Shown in pieces: positions 1 to 10,487 of a DNA stretch of 64,000 nt. The notes beneath the pieces were generated by a model. It had not been told where the DNA came from. It saw nothing but the letters and a program-made list of their open reading frames with translations, and ran no database searches. The stretch's first letter is position 1. The number at the start of each line of letters is the position of its first letter. A program made the position numbers and the translations under genes. The DNA is from Variovorax paradoxus (GTDB taxonomy: Bacteria > Pseudomonadota > Gammaproteobacteria > Burkholderiales > Burkholderiaceae_C): positions 62,001-126,000 of the forward strand of contig NZ_JAUSXL010000002.1 in the NCBI RefSeq assembly GCF_030815975.1, given 5' to 3'.

Positions 1-124
1 ACCGGAGCTGCGGTTCCGTCGTCGGATGAGCGACGGAACCTGCCAAGGCCTTGGCCCCGAATGGGTTGCGCGCGCATCGAACGACGGTTCCTTTCCATCG
101 GTCGATTCCCCTGAGGAAACCCGC

Positions 125-1021
125 GTGCCGCCATCGTCCATCCCTTCCTCCAGCCCTGATTTCTCGGGCCTCTGGATTCCCCTTGTCACACCGTTTCAGC
201 ACGGTGCGGTCGACCATGCCGCACTCTCGGCACTGACCCGCCGTCTCGCCGGCGATGGCGTGGCGGGCTTCGTGGTCTTCGGCTCGACCGGCGAGCCCGC
301 CGCACTCGATGAAACGGAGCAGCTCGCCGCGCTCGAGACGGTGCAGGCCGCCGCCGAAGGGCTGCCGATCGTCATGGGCCTGTCGGGCTACCACCTGGGC
401 AAGACGACGGCCTGGGTGCGCCGGCTCGCCGAACGGCCGCTGGCGGGGCTCCTGGTGCCCGCGCCGCACTACATCCGGCCTTCGCAGGCCGGCTTGCTCG
501 AATGGTTCCGCGCCATTGCCGACGCCAGCACCGCACCGGTGCTGATCTACGACATTCCCTACCGCACCGGCGCGACCCTCGCGCGCGAAACGCTGCTGGC
601 GCTGGCCGAGCACCCGCGCATCCGCGGCATCAAGGACTGCGGCGGCGACATGGCCAAGACGCGCGCCCTGATCGCCGACGGCCGGCTGCAGGTGCTGTCG
701 GGCGAAGACCACCAGATCTTCGGCACGGTGGCCGAAGGCGGCGTGGGCGCCATTGCGGCGAGCGGGCATGTGCAGACGAAGCGCTTCGTGCAGCTGCTGC
801 GCCTCTTGGCCGAAAACCGGCTCGAAGAGGCGCGCGCCGAATGGCAGCCGCTGCAGCCGTTGATCGAGATGCTGTTTGCCGAACCGAACCCGGCGCCGCT
901 GAAGGCGCTGCTGGCGCACGGCGGATCGATGCGCGACGAGCTGCGCTCGCCGATGACCCGCGCGTCCGACGCCTTGCGCGAGCGCCTCGTGGCGCTGGAC
1001 GCCCGGCTCAGCCGCCCGTAA
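125..1021 (+). CDS. DapA-superfamily aldolase (dihydrodipicolinate synthase-like)
   Basis: A class I (Schiff-base) aldolase of the DHDPS/N-acetylneuraminate lyase superfamily, 298 aa, the usual size. The substrate-carboxylate motif GSTGE, the catalytic-tyrosine segment IYDIPYRTG and the Schiff-base lysine in GIKDCGG are all visible. I start it at GTG 125 because GAGGAAA lies 5 nt upstream; an in-frame ATG at 26 would add 33 residues of low-complexity sequence. It is tail-to-tail with moaD and overlaps it by 14 bp. Nothing nearby belongs to lysine synthesis, so it may be a catabolic keto-acid aldolase or dehydratase rather than the housekeeping dapA. The family call is secure; the substrate is not. 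Confidence 0.85.
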   Translation: MPPSSIPSSSPDFSGLWIPLVTPFQHGAVDHAALSALTRRLAGDGVAGFVVFGSTGEPAALDETEQLAALETVQAAAEGLPIVMGLSGYHLGKTTAWVRRLAERPLAGLLVPAPHYIRPSQAGLLEWFRAIADASTAPVLIYDIPYRTGATLARETLLALAEHPRIRGIKDCGGDMAKTRALIADGRLQVLSGEDHQIFGTVAEGGVGAIAASGHVQTKRFVQLLRLLAENRLEEARAEWQPLQPLIEMLFAEPNPAPLKALLAHGGSMRDELRSPMTRASDALRERLVALDARLSRP

Positions 1022-1259
1022 CCGGGGGAAAGAAGGCGACCTCGCAGCCCTCGCGCAGCGCGGCCGCCTCGTCGCTCATGGCCTGGTCGAGCGCCATGCG
1101 CACGGCCTTGCCGCGCGCAAGCGCCGTGGCGTATGCGCCGCCACGGGCGATGAGTTCGTCGCGCAGCGCGGCCAGCGTGGCGGCACCGGTGTCGACGGTT
1201 TCGCCGCTGGTGTCGAGCGCCTCGCGCACGGAGGCGAAGTAACGGATCCGGACCTTCAT
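1008..1259 (-). CDS. moaD: Molybdopterin synthase small subunit MoaD
   Basis: A ubiquitin-fold sulfur carrier of 83 aa that, as C-terminal thiocarboxylate, donates sulfur to precursor Z in molybdopterin synthesis. The protein ends in the required Gly-Gly, which is activated by MoeB. The start MKVRIRYFASVRE is typical of the family. It is the last gene of the minus-strand run mobB-moeA-moaD, 12 bp after moeA. The usual next gene, moaE (large subunit), is absent here: the convergent aldolase gene occupies that place. Confidence 0.9.
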   Translation of the reverse strand: MKVRIRYFASVREALDTSGETVDTGAATLAALRDELIARGGAYATALARGKAVRMALDQAMSDEAAALREGCEVAFFPPVTGG

Positions 1260-1271
1260 GGGCAGCGTCAG

Positions 1272-2549
1272 TCAGGCCAGCAGCGAGGCCAAGGGGATGA
1301 AATTCACCGTGTCGCCGGCCCGGAGGGTCTGGCCCGGCGGGTTGTCGATCACGCCGTCGCCCCAGACCATCGACGTCAGCACACCCGAGCTCTGGTTGGC
1401 GAACAGGTCGAGCCCGCCCGCGGCATTGCGGCGGGCGCGCAGGAACTCGCGGCGGCGGTCGGCGCGCGGCCAGTCGAAGTCGGCGCGCATCTGCACAGGC
1501 TCCGGCGCCACGCGGCTGGCGCCCTGCAGCGTCAGCAGGAACGGGCGCACCAGCAGCAGGAAGGTGAGAAAGCTGGACACGGGGTTGCCGGGCAGCCCCG
1601 TGACGTGGCAGCGCCCTTGCGCGTCGCCTCCGGCCCTGGGAATCGAACCGTAGGCGAAGGGCTTGCCGGGCTTCATCGAGAGCGACCACAGCTGCAGTTC
1701 GCCAAGCGCCTGCACCGCGGCCTTGATGTGGTCTTCCTCGCCCACCGACACGCCGCCGGTGGTGATGATCAGGTCGCTGTGCTCCGCGGCACCGCGCAGC
1801 GCCTCGATGGTGGCTTCGCGCTTGTCGGGCACGATGCCCAGGTCGTTCACCTCGCAGCCGAGCCGGTGCAGCAAGGCGCGCATGAAGAAGCGGTTGGAGT
1901 TGTAGATGGCGCCCGGCTTCATGGCCTCGGGCGCGACTTCGCCGGGCATCACCAGTTCGTCGCCGGTGGACAGCAGCGCCACGCGCGGCCGCCGCGCCAC
2001 CTGGAGCCGGTCGAAACCCACGCTGGCGGCGAGGCCGAGTGCCGCGGGCGTCAGGCGCTCGCCCTGGCGCAGCACCACATCGCCGGCAGCCACGTCTTCA
2101 CCCGCACGGCGAATCCATTGGCCGGGCGCGGGAGCGATCTCGATGCGCACCGCGCCGAGCGTGCCTTCCTGCGGCACCGGCTGGGTGTCTTCCTGCATGA
2201 CGATGGCGTCGGCGCCTTCGGGAATCTGCGCGCCGGTGAAGATACGCGCCGCGGTGCCGGCCGCGAGCGGCGTGCCCACGGTGCCGGCGGGAATGCGCTG
2301 CGCCACCTGCAGCAAGGCACCCGGCGCGGCGCAGTCGGCCACGCGCACCGCATAGCCGTCCATCGAACTGTTGTCGCGGGGCGGCACGGTGAGCGCGGAG
2401 ACGATGTCCTGCGCGAGCACGCGGCCGTCCGCATCGAAGGTGGCAACGCTCTCGGCAGGCAGCTTCGGAAGCGCCTTCGCGAGCAGGCTCGCAAGGGCTT
2501 CGTCGAGCGCCATCAGCGGCGGGCGCGAGGGGGTCACGGAATCAGCCAT
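1272..2549 (-). CDS. moeA: Molybdopterin molybdenumtransferase MoeA
   Basis: Inserts molybdate into adenylylated molybdopterin, the last step of Mo-cofactor assembly. The 425 aa length is normal. Family motifs occur in order: SMDGYAVR near residue 62, TGAQIPEGAD near 107, LLSTGDEL near 190 and TTGGVSVGEEDH near 262, followed by the C-terminal MoeA domain IV. Its ATG lies inside the end of mobB (8 bp overlap), so the two are translationally coupled; moaD follows 12 bp downstream. Confidence 0.95.
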   Translation of the reverse strand: MADSVTPSRPPLMALDEALASLLAKALPKLPAESVATFDADGRVLAQDIVSALTVPPRDNSSMDGYAVRVADCAAPGALLQVAQRIPAGTVGTPLAAGTAARIFTGAQIPEGADAIVMQEDTQPVPQEGTLGAVRIEIAPAPGQWIRRAGEDVAAGDVVLRQGERLTPAALGLAASVGFDRLQVARRPRVALLSTGDELVMPGEVAPEAMKPGAIYNSNRFFMRALLHRLGCEVNDLGIVPDKREATIEALRGAAEHSDLIITTGGVSVGEEDHIKAAVQALGELQLWSLSMKPGKPFAYGSIPRAGGDAQGRCHVTGLPGNPVSSFLTFLLLVRPFLLTLQGASRVAPEPVQMRADFDWPRADRRREFLRARRNAAGGLDLFANQSSGVLTSMVWGDGVIDNPPGQTLRAGDTVNFIPLASLLA

Positions 2550-3087
2550 GGTGTTCGGGGTTGTATTCGAAGCGGCTTGCGCTGTCGATCAACCACTGGG
2601 CGATGCCCTCGATGTCGTCGAGGTCGAACAGCGGCAGGCTGGTGGGCACCGGCAGGCTCGCGGGCGCATCGGTGGCAATGGCGGTCACGAAGGCGTCCTC
2701 GATGTACTGCGAGGGCCGTGCCGGCCTGCCGGGCTCGGGCGCGCGCCAGACTTCGATCTTGAGAAGGTCGCTGTGCTTGAAGCCCTCGACCAGCACCCAG
2801 TCGACACCGTCATGGAGCTCGGCAATCAGGTCGTGCACCGACAGCTGCGCGGGCTGCTCGAATTCGCGGATCAGCGCGAGCCGCCGGTCCGAGGCCACGA
2901 CCACCTCGAAGGCCCCCGCCTCGCGATGGCGATAGGTGTCCTTGCCCGGATGGTCGATGTCGAACTTGTGATGCGCATGCTTGACCACCGACACGCGCTG
3001 GCCATGGAGCTTGAGCACGGGAATCAGGCGCTCGACCAGCGTGGTCTTGCCCGAACCCGAATACCCGGAAAAGCCGATCACCTTCAT
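2542..3087 (-). CDS. mobB: Molybdopterin-guanine dinucleotide biosynthesis protein MobB
   Basis: A P-loop GTPase of 181 aa that assists MobA in attaching GMP to molybdopterin. The Walker A motif GYSGSGKTTL is at residues 8-17. Next come VVKHAHHKFDIDHPGKDT, typical of MobB, and WVLVEGFKHS, the Walker B region. It overlaps moeA by 8 bp and lies 83 bp downstream of thrC on the same strand, so the cofactor genes may be read through from the alaA-hom-thrC transcript. No mobA is in the window. Confidence 0.93.
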   Translation of the reverse strand: MKVIGFSGYSGSGKTTLVERLIPVLKLHGQRVSVVKHAHHKFDIDHPGKDTYRHREAGAFEVVVASDRRLALIREFEQPAQLSVHDLIAELHDGVDWVLVEGFKHSDLLKIEVWRAPEPGRPARPSQYIEDAFVTAIATDAPASLPVPTSLPLFDLDDIEGIAQWLIDSASRFEYNPEHHG

Positions 3088-3170
3088 GTCGAGTTCCTGT
3101 GGCTGCGGTCTACGCGGCAGCCGTATGCATATGCGGAGCAGCCGCCGCAGTGTGCGGCGTGCGGCCAGGG

Positions 3171-4586
3171 TCAGTCACAGTTCTGCGCGATGTAGGCCTT
3201 CACGGCCTCGGCATCGGCCGGCAGCTTGACCACCCGCTTGGGCAGCGCCTCGATGCCTTCGAACCTGGCGGGCCGTGCGGGCTCGTGCCCCAGGGCTTCC
3301 ACCAGGGTGGCGGCAAACTTGATCGGCAGCGCGGTTTCGAGCACCACCATGGGCACGCCAGGCGCGAGATGTTCGCGCGCGGCCTTGAGCCCGTCGGCCG
3401 TGTGCGGATCGACCAAGGTGGCAAAGCGCTTGTCGGTGTCGCGGATGGTGGCAAGCCGGTCCGCGTGCGTGCTGCGGCTGCTCTTGAAGCCGAAGCGCTC
3501 CGCGGCCTGCCTGAAGGCGGGGCTGCCGCTCAGGTCGAAACGGCCTCGGTTGCCGAGATCGTCCACGAACAGCGAGCGCAGCTTGTCGGCATCGCGCCCC
3601 ACCAGGTCGAACATGAAGCGCTCGAAGTTGCTGGCCTTGCTGATGTCCATCGACGGACTCGAGGTTTCATGCGTGTCGGCCGCCGCGCGCACGCGGTAGA
3701 TGCCGGTGCGGAAGAACTCGTCGAGCACGTCGTTCTCGTTGGTGGCGACCACCAGCGTCTGGATCGGCAGGCCCATCATGCGCGCCACATGGCCGGCACA
3801 GACGTTGCCGAAGTTGCCCGAGGGCACGGTGAAGCTCACCGGCTTGTCGTTGCTGGCCGTCGCCTGGAAGTAGCCGGCAAAGTAGTAGACGACCTGCGCG
3901 AGCAGCCGCGCCCAGTTGATCGAGTTGACCGTGCCGATGCGGTACTTGCGCTTGAAGCCCAGGTCGTTCGATACCGCCTTGACGATGTCCTGGCAGTCGT
4001 CGAACACGCCGGCGACGGCGATGTTGTGGATGTTCTCGTCCTGCAGGCTGAACATCTGTGCCTGCTGGAAGGGGCTCATGCGCCCGTCGGGCGAGGTCAT
4101 GAAGACGCGCACACCCTTCTTGCCGCGCATGGCGTACTCGGCCGCGCTGCCGGTGTCGCCGCTGGTGGCGCCCAGGATGTTGAGCTCGGCGCCGCGGCGG
4201 GCCAGTTCGTACTCGAACAGGTTGCCCAAAAGCTGCATCGCCATGTCCTTGAAGGCCAGCGTGGGGCCGTTGGACAGTGCCTCCAGGTACACGCCGTCTT
4301 CCAGTTCGCGCAGCGGCACGATTTCATCCGAGCCGAACACCTCGAGCGTGTAGGTCTTGGCGCAGATGGCCTTCAGGTCGGCCGGCGGAATGTCGTCGAT
4401 GTAGAGCGAGAGGATCTCGAACGCCAGTTCCGCATACGGCAGCTCGCGCCATCTGGCGAGCATGGCGGTGTCGACCTGCGGATAGTGCTCGGGCAGGTAC
4501 AGCCCGCCGTCGGGCGCGAGGCCTTCGAGCAGGATTTCGCAGAAACGCTTGCGGTCGGGGTGGCCGCGGGTGCTCAGGTAGTTCAC
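3171..4586 (-). CDS. thrC: Threonine synthase
   Basis: PLP enzyme converting O-phosphohomoserine to threonine, 471 aa, the long proteobacterial form. The start MNYLSTRG is typical, and the initiator is GTG with AGAGA just upstream. The PLP lysine is in GPTLAFKDMAMQ (about residue 110). The phosphate-binding loops are SGDTGSAAEYAM and PSGNFGNVCAGHVARMMG. It lies 21 bp downstream of hom, so hom-thrC form one unit giving homoserine then threonine. The separating gene for homoserine kinase is not here. Confidence 0.96.
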   Translation of the reverse strand: MNYLSTRGHPDRKRFCEILLEGLAPDGGLYLPEHYPQVDTAMLARWRELPYAELAFEILSLYIDDIPPADLKAICAKTYTLEVFGSDEIVPLRELEDGVYLEALSNGPTLAFKDMAMQLLGNLFEYELARRGAELNILGATSGDTGSAAEYAMRGKKGVRVFMTSPDGRMSPFQQAQMFSLQDENIHNIAVAGVFDDCQDIVKAVSNDLGFKRKYRIGTVNSINWARLLAQVVYYFAGYFQATASNDKPVSFTVPSGNFGNVCAGHVARMMGLPIQTLVVATNENDVLDEFFRTGIYRVRAAADTHETSSPSMDISKASNFERFMFDLVGRDADKLRSLFVDDLGNRGRFDLSGSPAFRQAAERFGFKSSRSTHADRLATIRDTDKRFATLVDPHTADGLKAAREHLAPGVPMVVLETALPIKFAATLVEALGHEPARPARFEGIEALPKRVVKLPADAEAVKAYIAQNCD

Positions 4587-4607
4587 GGTATGTCTCTTGT
4601 GCCGTCC

Positions 4608-5930
<1,323 letters not shown>

Positions 5931-6018
5931 TGAGGGATTCGCGTGGATGATTCGTATGGGGTGGAAAGGAAGGGACTGCCGGCCGCCGCGGCCAAGCGCG
6001 CGGCGAGCGGCCGCGCCA

Positions 6019-7248
6019 TCAATCCGTCTTGCTGCGCAGACGGTACAGCTCCAGGAACTTGGCAATGCGGTTGATCGCTTCGCGCAAGTCGTCCTCGTGG
6101 GGCAGGAACACGATGCGGAAGTGGTCCGGCGTGGCCCAGTTGAAGCCCGTGCCCTGCACCAGCATCACCTTGGTTTCCCTCAGCAGTTCGAGGAAGAACT
6201 GGCGGTCGTCGGCGATCGGGTAGACCTTCGGATCGAGCTTTGGGAACATGTAGAGCGCGGCGCTCGGCTTGACGCAGCTCACGCCCGGAATGGCCGTGAT
6301 GAGCTCGTAGGCCAGGTCGCGCTGGCGCCGCAGGCGGCCGCCGTCGCCGACCAGGTCGTTGATGCTCTGGTAGCCGCCGAGTGCGGTCTGGATCGCCCAC
6401 TGTCCGGGCACGTTGGCGCACAGGCGCATGTTCGAGAGCATGTTCAGGCCCTCGATGTAGTCCTGCGCCCGTGCCTTGTCGCCCGAAACCACCAGCCAGC
6501 CCGCGCGGTAGCCGCACGAGCGGTAGCTCTTGGAGAGCGAATTGAAGGTGAGCGTGAGCACGTCGGTCGACAGGCTCGCGATCGCGGTGTGCCTGACGCC
6601 GTCGTACAGCACCTTGTCGTACACCTCGTCGGCGAAGATCACCAGGTGGTGCTCGCGCGCCATGGCGACGATGCTCTTGAGCAGTTCGTCGGAATAAAGC
6701 GCACCGGTCGGATTGTTCGGATTGATGACCACGATGCCCTTGGTGCGGGGCGTGATCTTGGCGCGGATGTCGTCCAGATCGGGCATCCAGCCGTTGGCTT
6801 CGTCGCAGAGGTAGTGCACCGGCTTGCCGCCGGACAGGCTCGAGGCGGCCGTCCACAGCGGATAGTCGGGGGCCGGGAGCAGCATTTCGTCGCCGTCGTT
6901 CAGCAGCGCGTTGGTGGCCATGGCGATCAGTTCGCTCGCGCCGTTGCCCAGGTAGATGTCCTCGAGCGTGACACCTGCAATGCCCTGCTTCTGGGTCTCG
7001 TGCATCACGGCCTTGCGGGCCGCGAAGATGCCCTTGCTGTCCGAATAGCCCGCCGATCCCGGCAGGTTGCGGATCATGTCCTGCTGGACTTCTTCCGGCG
7101 CATCGAAGCCGAACACGGCCAGGTTGCCGATATTGAGCCTGATGATCTTCTGGCCCTCTTCCTCCATCTGCTTGGCGGCGTCCATGATGGGGCCGCGGAT
7201 GTCGTAGAGCACATTGGCCAGCTTGGCCGATTTCTTGAACTGCTTCAA
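6019..7248 (-). CDS. alaA: Alanine transaminase AlaA-type aminotransferase
   Basis: Fold-type I PLP aminotransferase of 409 aa, very close to E. coli AlaA (glutamate-pyruvate transaminase). Conserved segments include LYDIRGPIM, DYPLWTAA, INPNNPTGALYS and the PLP lysine in FNSLSKSYRSCGYRAGW. The start is TTG at 7248, preceded by GGGAGGG 5 nt upstream, and gives the AlaA-like N-terminus MKQFKKSAKL; the frame remains open further upstream but lacks family features. It is first in the minus-strand set alaA-hom-thrC, a common betaproteobacterial order. Confidence 0.93.
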   Translation of the reverse strand: MKQFKKSAKLANVLYDIRGPIMDAAKQMEEEGQKIIRLNIGNLAVFGFDAPEEVQQDMIRNLPGSAGYSDSKGIFAARKAVMHETQKQGIAGVTLEDIYLGNGASELIAMATNALLNDGDEMLLPAPDYPLWTAASSLSGGKPVHYLCDEANGWMPDLDDIRAKITPRTKGIVVINPNNPTGALYSDELLKSIVAMAREHHLVIFADEVYDKVLYDGVRHTAIASLSTDVLTLTFNSLSKSYRSCGYRAGWLVVSGDKARAQDYIEGLNMLSNMRLCANVPGQWAIQTALGGYQSINDLVGDGGRLRRQRDLAYELITAIPGVSCVKPSAALYMFPKLDPKVYPIADDRQFFLELLRETKVMLVQGTGFNWATPDHFRIVFLPHEDDLREAINRIAKFLELYRLRSKTD

Positions 7249-7347
7249 AGAGCCCTCCCGGGCGCGGGTTACTCGAGGTCTAAAGGCCCTTGGAGGCCTC
7301 GTGTCACTGGGAAAACCTATAATTTGACCACAGTTCCCAGTGCCCCG

Positions 7348-7728
7348 ATGAAGCTCCAGCCCGACAAATCCGACGCCCAGACCCTCACCGCGCACGGCCC
7401 CGGGTGGGTCGCGATCAACAACGAAAAGGTCGAGGGCAGCGTGGTGGTGGGCTCGCGCGGCGAGCGCTTCGAATGGAACTGCACCCGTTTCGACCAGCTC
7501 GGGCCCGAGCATTTCGCCCAACTTGCATCGCTGGGCGCGGAATTGGTCATTTTCGGAAGCGGATCACGCATCCGGTTCCCGCAGCCTGCCTGGCTCCAGC
7601 CCCTGATGGCCAAGCGCACCGGGGTGGAAACCATGGACACCCCCGCAGCCTGCCGTACCTACAACATCCTGGCCGGCGAAGGCCGCCACGTGGTGGCCGC
7701 CCTCCTCGTGGAACCGCCCGAGCACTGA
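7348..7728 (+). CDS. Mth938/NDUFAF3-like domain protein (Xcc1710 type)
   Basis: A small single-domain protein of 126 aa with the DUF498/Mth938 fold. The core pattern is GSVVVGSRGERFEW, then LVIFGSGSRIRFP, then GVETMDTPAACRTYNILAGEGR. Homologues include the mitochondrial complex I assembly factor NDUFAF3, but the bacterial role is not established. It is divergent from alaA across 99 bp. A consensus TATAAT at 7318-7323 lies at a suitable distance upstream, though I see no good -35. The gene bcp follows 133 bp later. Confidence 0.85.
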   Translation: MKLQPDKSDAQTLTAHGPGWVAINNEKVEGSVVVGSRGERFEWNCTRFDQLGPEHFAQLASLGAELVIFGSGSRIRFPQPAWLQPLMAKRTGVETMDTPAACRTYNILAGEGRHVVAALLVEPPEH

Positions 7729-7861
7729 GGGAGGGGTTTTCGGGGTAAAATACCAGGTTGCGAACAGGCCTGCTGCTCCAGTTAGCAACGACCAATCCTC
7801 CATTCGTCGAGTGTGCCCCAAGGCGCTCGATCAATGGAAACCAACGGAGAAAACAAGTTTC

Positions 7862-8338
7862 ATGGCGATCGTTGTCAACAAACCCATTCCTGAATTCGAC
7901 GCCAACGCCACGGGCGGACTGAAAGTCTCGAATACCTCTCACCTCGGCCACGTGCTGGTCATGTATTTTTACCCGAAAGATAACACTCCGGGTTGCACGA
8001 CCGAAGCCATGCAGTTTCGCGACCGTTACAAGGACTTCGAAAAGGCCGGCGCCACGGTGTTCGGCGTGTCCCGCGACAACATGAAGTCGCACGACGAGTT
8101 CAAGGCCAAGCTCGAACTCCCGTTCGAACTCATCGCGGACACCGAAGAAAAAATGTGCCACATGTTCGGCGTGGTCAAGAACAAGATCATGTACGGCAAG
8201 AAGGTCAAGGGCATCGAGCGCAGCACCTTCCTGATCGGCGCGGACGGCATCCTCAAGGCCGAATGGCGCGGCCTCAAGGTCCCGGGCCATGTGGACGACG
8301 TGCTCAAGGCCGTCAAGGCGCTCAAGAAGGCCGCCTGA
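7862..8338 (+). CDS. bcp: Thiol peroxidase Bcp / peroxiredoxin Q
   Basis: Thioredoxin-dependent peroxide reductase of 158 aa. The peroxidatic cysteine is Cys45 in DNTPGCTTEA. The position matching the classical resolving cysteine of E. coli Bcp (residue 50) is Met, so this is not the C45-C50 type; Cys99 (EEKMCHMF) is the only other cysteine and may resolve the sulfenic acid. The start MAIVVNKPIPEF is 12 nt after GGAG. Weak and strong terminator-like hairpins follow at 8349-8370 and 8481-8515. Confidence 0.93.
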   Translation: MAIVVNKPIPEFDANATGGLKVSNTSHLGHVLVMYFYPKDNTPGCTTEAMQFRDRYKDFEKAGATVFGVSRDNMKSHDEFKAKLELPFELIADTEEKMCHMFGVVKNKIMYGKKVKGIERSTFLIGADGILKAEWRGLKVPGHVDDVLKAVKALKKAA

Positions 8339-8348
8339 CCGTTACAAG

Positions 8349-8370
8349 AAGCGCAGTCTGTGCGCTTTTG
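8349..8370 (+). terminator. Weak terminator-like hairpin after bcp
   Basis: Inverted repeat AAGCGCA / TGCGCTT with a 5-nt loop, followed by a short T run, 10 nt after the bcp stop codon. Stem length and T tract are modest. Confidence 0.5.
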
Positions 8371-8480
8371 CGTCAGGCCGTGGGGAATGCCCAACGGACT
8401 GTGCAAAGAGCGCGAGACGCGTGACCGGCGGTGTGCATAATGGCCTCATGCCGTTGAGCTCCACGACCGCATCCCCCGAA

Positions 8481-8515
8481 CAAAGCCGCCTTGGTCTACA
8501 GGCGGCTTTTTCGTT
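8481..8515 (+). terminator. Intrinsic terminator between bcp and phoH
   Basis: AAAGCCGCCT and AGGCGGCTTT form a 10-bp stem around an 8-nt loop and run into a T tract. It ends only about 35 nt before the phoH start codon, so besides ending bcp transcripts it could act as an attenuator in the phoH leader. Confidence 0.8.
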
Positions 8516-8549
8516 TTCTGGTTTCCACTTCCTGCGAGCGATCTGACAC

Positions 8550-10334
8550 ATGCCATTGCCTCCCGCCCCCACGAAACGCGCCGCACTGCTCTCGCCGGAT
8601 GCGCACGATGCACCCGCCCGCTCCTCGCACAGGGGATCGCGCCGCTCGGGCGAATCGCACGCTGAATCGGCGTCGTCGAGCGGCTCCCAGCCGCTGGAAT
8701 TGTTCGACCGCCATGCCGCCGATGCGGTAGGCGGCGGTACCGAGATCGCGCCACCGATCCGCGCGAAGTCGAAACCCGCTCCTTCCCGCAGCCAGCGGGA
8801 GCAGCCCGCTGCGCGCCGGGAACCCGAGGCGCCGGCACCCGCCGTCCATGCGCCTGCGCCGCAGCAGCAGCAAATTGCGGCGCCGCAGGCCCCGGCGCGG
8901 CCCAAGCGCAGCAAATCCAATGGACCGGCCAAGCTGTTCGTGCTCGACACCAACGTGCTGCTGCACGACCCGATGTGCCTGTTCCGCTTCGAGGAACACG
9001 ACATCTTCCTGCCGATGATCGTGCTGGAAGAGCTGGACGGCCACAAGAAGGGCACCACCGAGGTCGCGCGCAACGGCCGCCAGACCAGCCGCACGCTCGA
9101 CGCGCTGGCCGGCACCCAGGACGCCGACATCGACAAGGGCCTGAAGCTCGACACCACCGGCCATCGCGAGGCCGGCGGCCGGCTGTTCTTCCAGACCGCG
9201 CCGCTCGACTATTCGCTGCCGGTCAGCCTGCCCCAGGGCAAGGCCGACAACCAGATTCTCGGCGTGGTGCAGGCACTGCGCGACCTCTACGCCAATGACC
9301 AGCCCGGCCGTCCCAAGCAGGAAGTGGTGCTGGTGTCGAAAGACATCAACATGCGCGTCAAGGCGCGCGCCCTCGGCTTGGCCACCGACGACTACCAGAA
9401 CGACAAGACGCTCGAAGACGGCGACCTGCTCTATTCGGGCTCGCTCGCGCTGCCGGCCGATTTCTGGACGCGCCAGAGCAAGACGGTCGAGAGCTGGCAA
9501 AGCGGCAGCAACACCTTCTACCGGGTCAGCGGACCGCTGGTGCCCAACCTCTACATCAACCAGTTCGTCTATTTCGAAGCGCCGGGCGAGCCGAGCATGT
9601 ACGCGCGCGTCACCGAGATCCGCGACAAGACGGCGGTGTTCAAGACCCTCAAGGACTACAGCTCGGGCAAGAACGCGGTCTGGGGCGTGAACACCCGCAA
9701 CCGCGAGCAGAACTTCGCGATGAACCTGCTCATGGACCCCGAGATCGACTTCGTCTCGCTCACCGGCACCGCCGGCACCGGCAAGACGCTGATGGCGCTC
9801 GCCTCGGGCCTCACGCAGGTGCTCGACGACCGGCGCTACACCGAGATCATCATGACCCGCGCCACGGTGAGCGTGGGCGAGGACATCGGTTTCCTGCCCG
9901 GCACCGAGGAAGAAAAGATGGGCCCGTGGATGGGCGCGCTCGACGACAACCTCGAATTCCTGGCCAAGGGCGACGGCGGCGGCGCCGGCGAATGGGGCCG
10001 CGCGGCCACCAACGAGCTGATCCGAAGCCGCATCAAGGTCAAGAGCATGAACTTCATGCGCGGGCGTACCTTCCTCAACAAGTACGTGATCATCGACGAG
10101 GCGCAGAACCTGACGCCCAAGCAGATGAAGACGCTGATCACGCGGGCCGGCCCCGGCACCAAGATCATCTGCATGGGCAACCTCGCGCAGATCGATACGC
10201 CGTACCTGACGGAAGGCTCCTCGGGCCTCACTTTCGCCGTCGACAAGTTCAAGGGCTGGCCGCACGGCGGACACATCACGCTGGCGCGCGGCGAACGCTC
10301 GCGGCTGGCCGACTTCGCAAGCGACGTGCTCTAA
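8550..10334 (+). CDS. PIN domain-PhoH family ATPase (PhoH2-like)
   Basis: A 594-aa fusion of an RNase-type PIN domain and a PhoH P-loop ATPase, the architecture called PhoH2, with proposed RNA helicase plus RNase activity. Residues 1-125 are a disordered Ser/Arg/Ala/Pro-rich leader. The PIN domain starts at [12 protein letters not shown] (about 129), with its acidic residues following through about 280. Walker A GTAGTGKT is near residue 405 and Walker [10 protein letters not shown] near 512. The start follows the terminator hairpin at 8481-8515 and a 32-codon ORF that stops 3 nt before the ATG. A strong terminator follows. Confidence 0.92.
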   Translation: MPLPPAPTKRAALLSPDAHDAPARSSHRGSRRSGESHAESASSSGSQPLELFDRHAADAVGGGTEIAPPIRAKSKPAPSRSQREQPAARREPEAPAPAVHAPAPQQQQIAAPQAPARPKRSKSNGPAKLFVLDTNVLLHDPMCLFRFEEHDIFLPMIVLEELDGHKKGTTEVARNGRQTSRTLDALAGTQDADIDKGLKLDTTGHREAGGRLFFQTAPLDYSLPVSLPQGKADNQILGVVQALRDLYANDQPGRPKQEVVLVSKDINMRVKARALGLATDDYQNDKTLEDGDLLYSGSLALPADFWTRQSKTVESWQSGSNTFYRVSGPLVPNLYINQFVYFEAPGEPSMYARVTEIRDKTAVFKTLKDYSSGKNAVWGVNTRNREQNFAMNLLMDPEIDFVSLTGTAGTGKTLMALASGLTQVLDDRRYTEIIMTRATVSVGEDIGFLPGTEEEKMGPWMGALDDNLEFLAKGDGGGAGEWGRAATNELIRSRIKVKSMNFMRGRTFLNKYVIIDEAQNLTPKQMKTLITRAGPGTKIICMGNLAQIDTPYLTEGSSGLTFAVDKFKGWPHGGHITLARGERSRLADFASDVL

Positions 10335-10356
10335 AAGTCGCCGGTTCGCGGCGATC

Positions 10357-10399
10357 AAAAAGCCCGCGGTGCTCCCAGGAGCACCGCGGGCTTTTTTTT
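10357..10399. terminator. Strong rho-independent terminator after phoH
   Basis: A long perfect stem (AAAAAGCCCGCGGTGCTCC paired with its complement) with a 2-nt nominal loop, followed by eight T residues on the plus strand, 22 bp after the phoH stop. Confidence 0.92.
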
Positions 10400-10487
10400 G
10401 TCCGAGGTGACAGGCTCCTGACAAGACGCTGTCAGGAGGCGGCCCGCACCATCAGGGCTCCTTCAACGCAACGAAAGCGAGTCCTTC

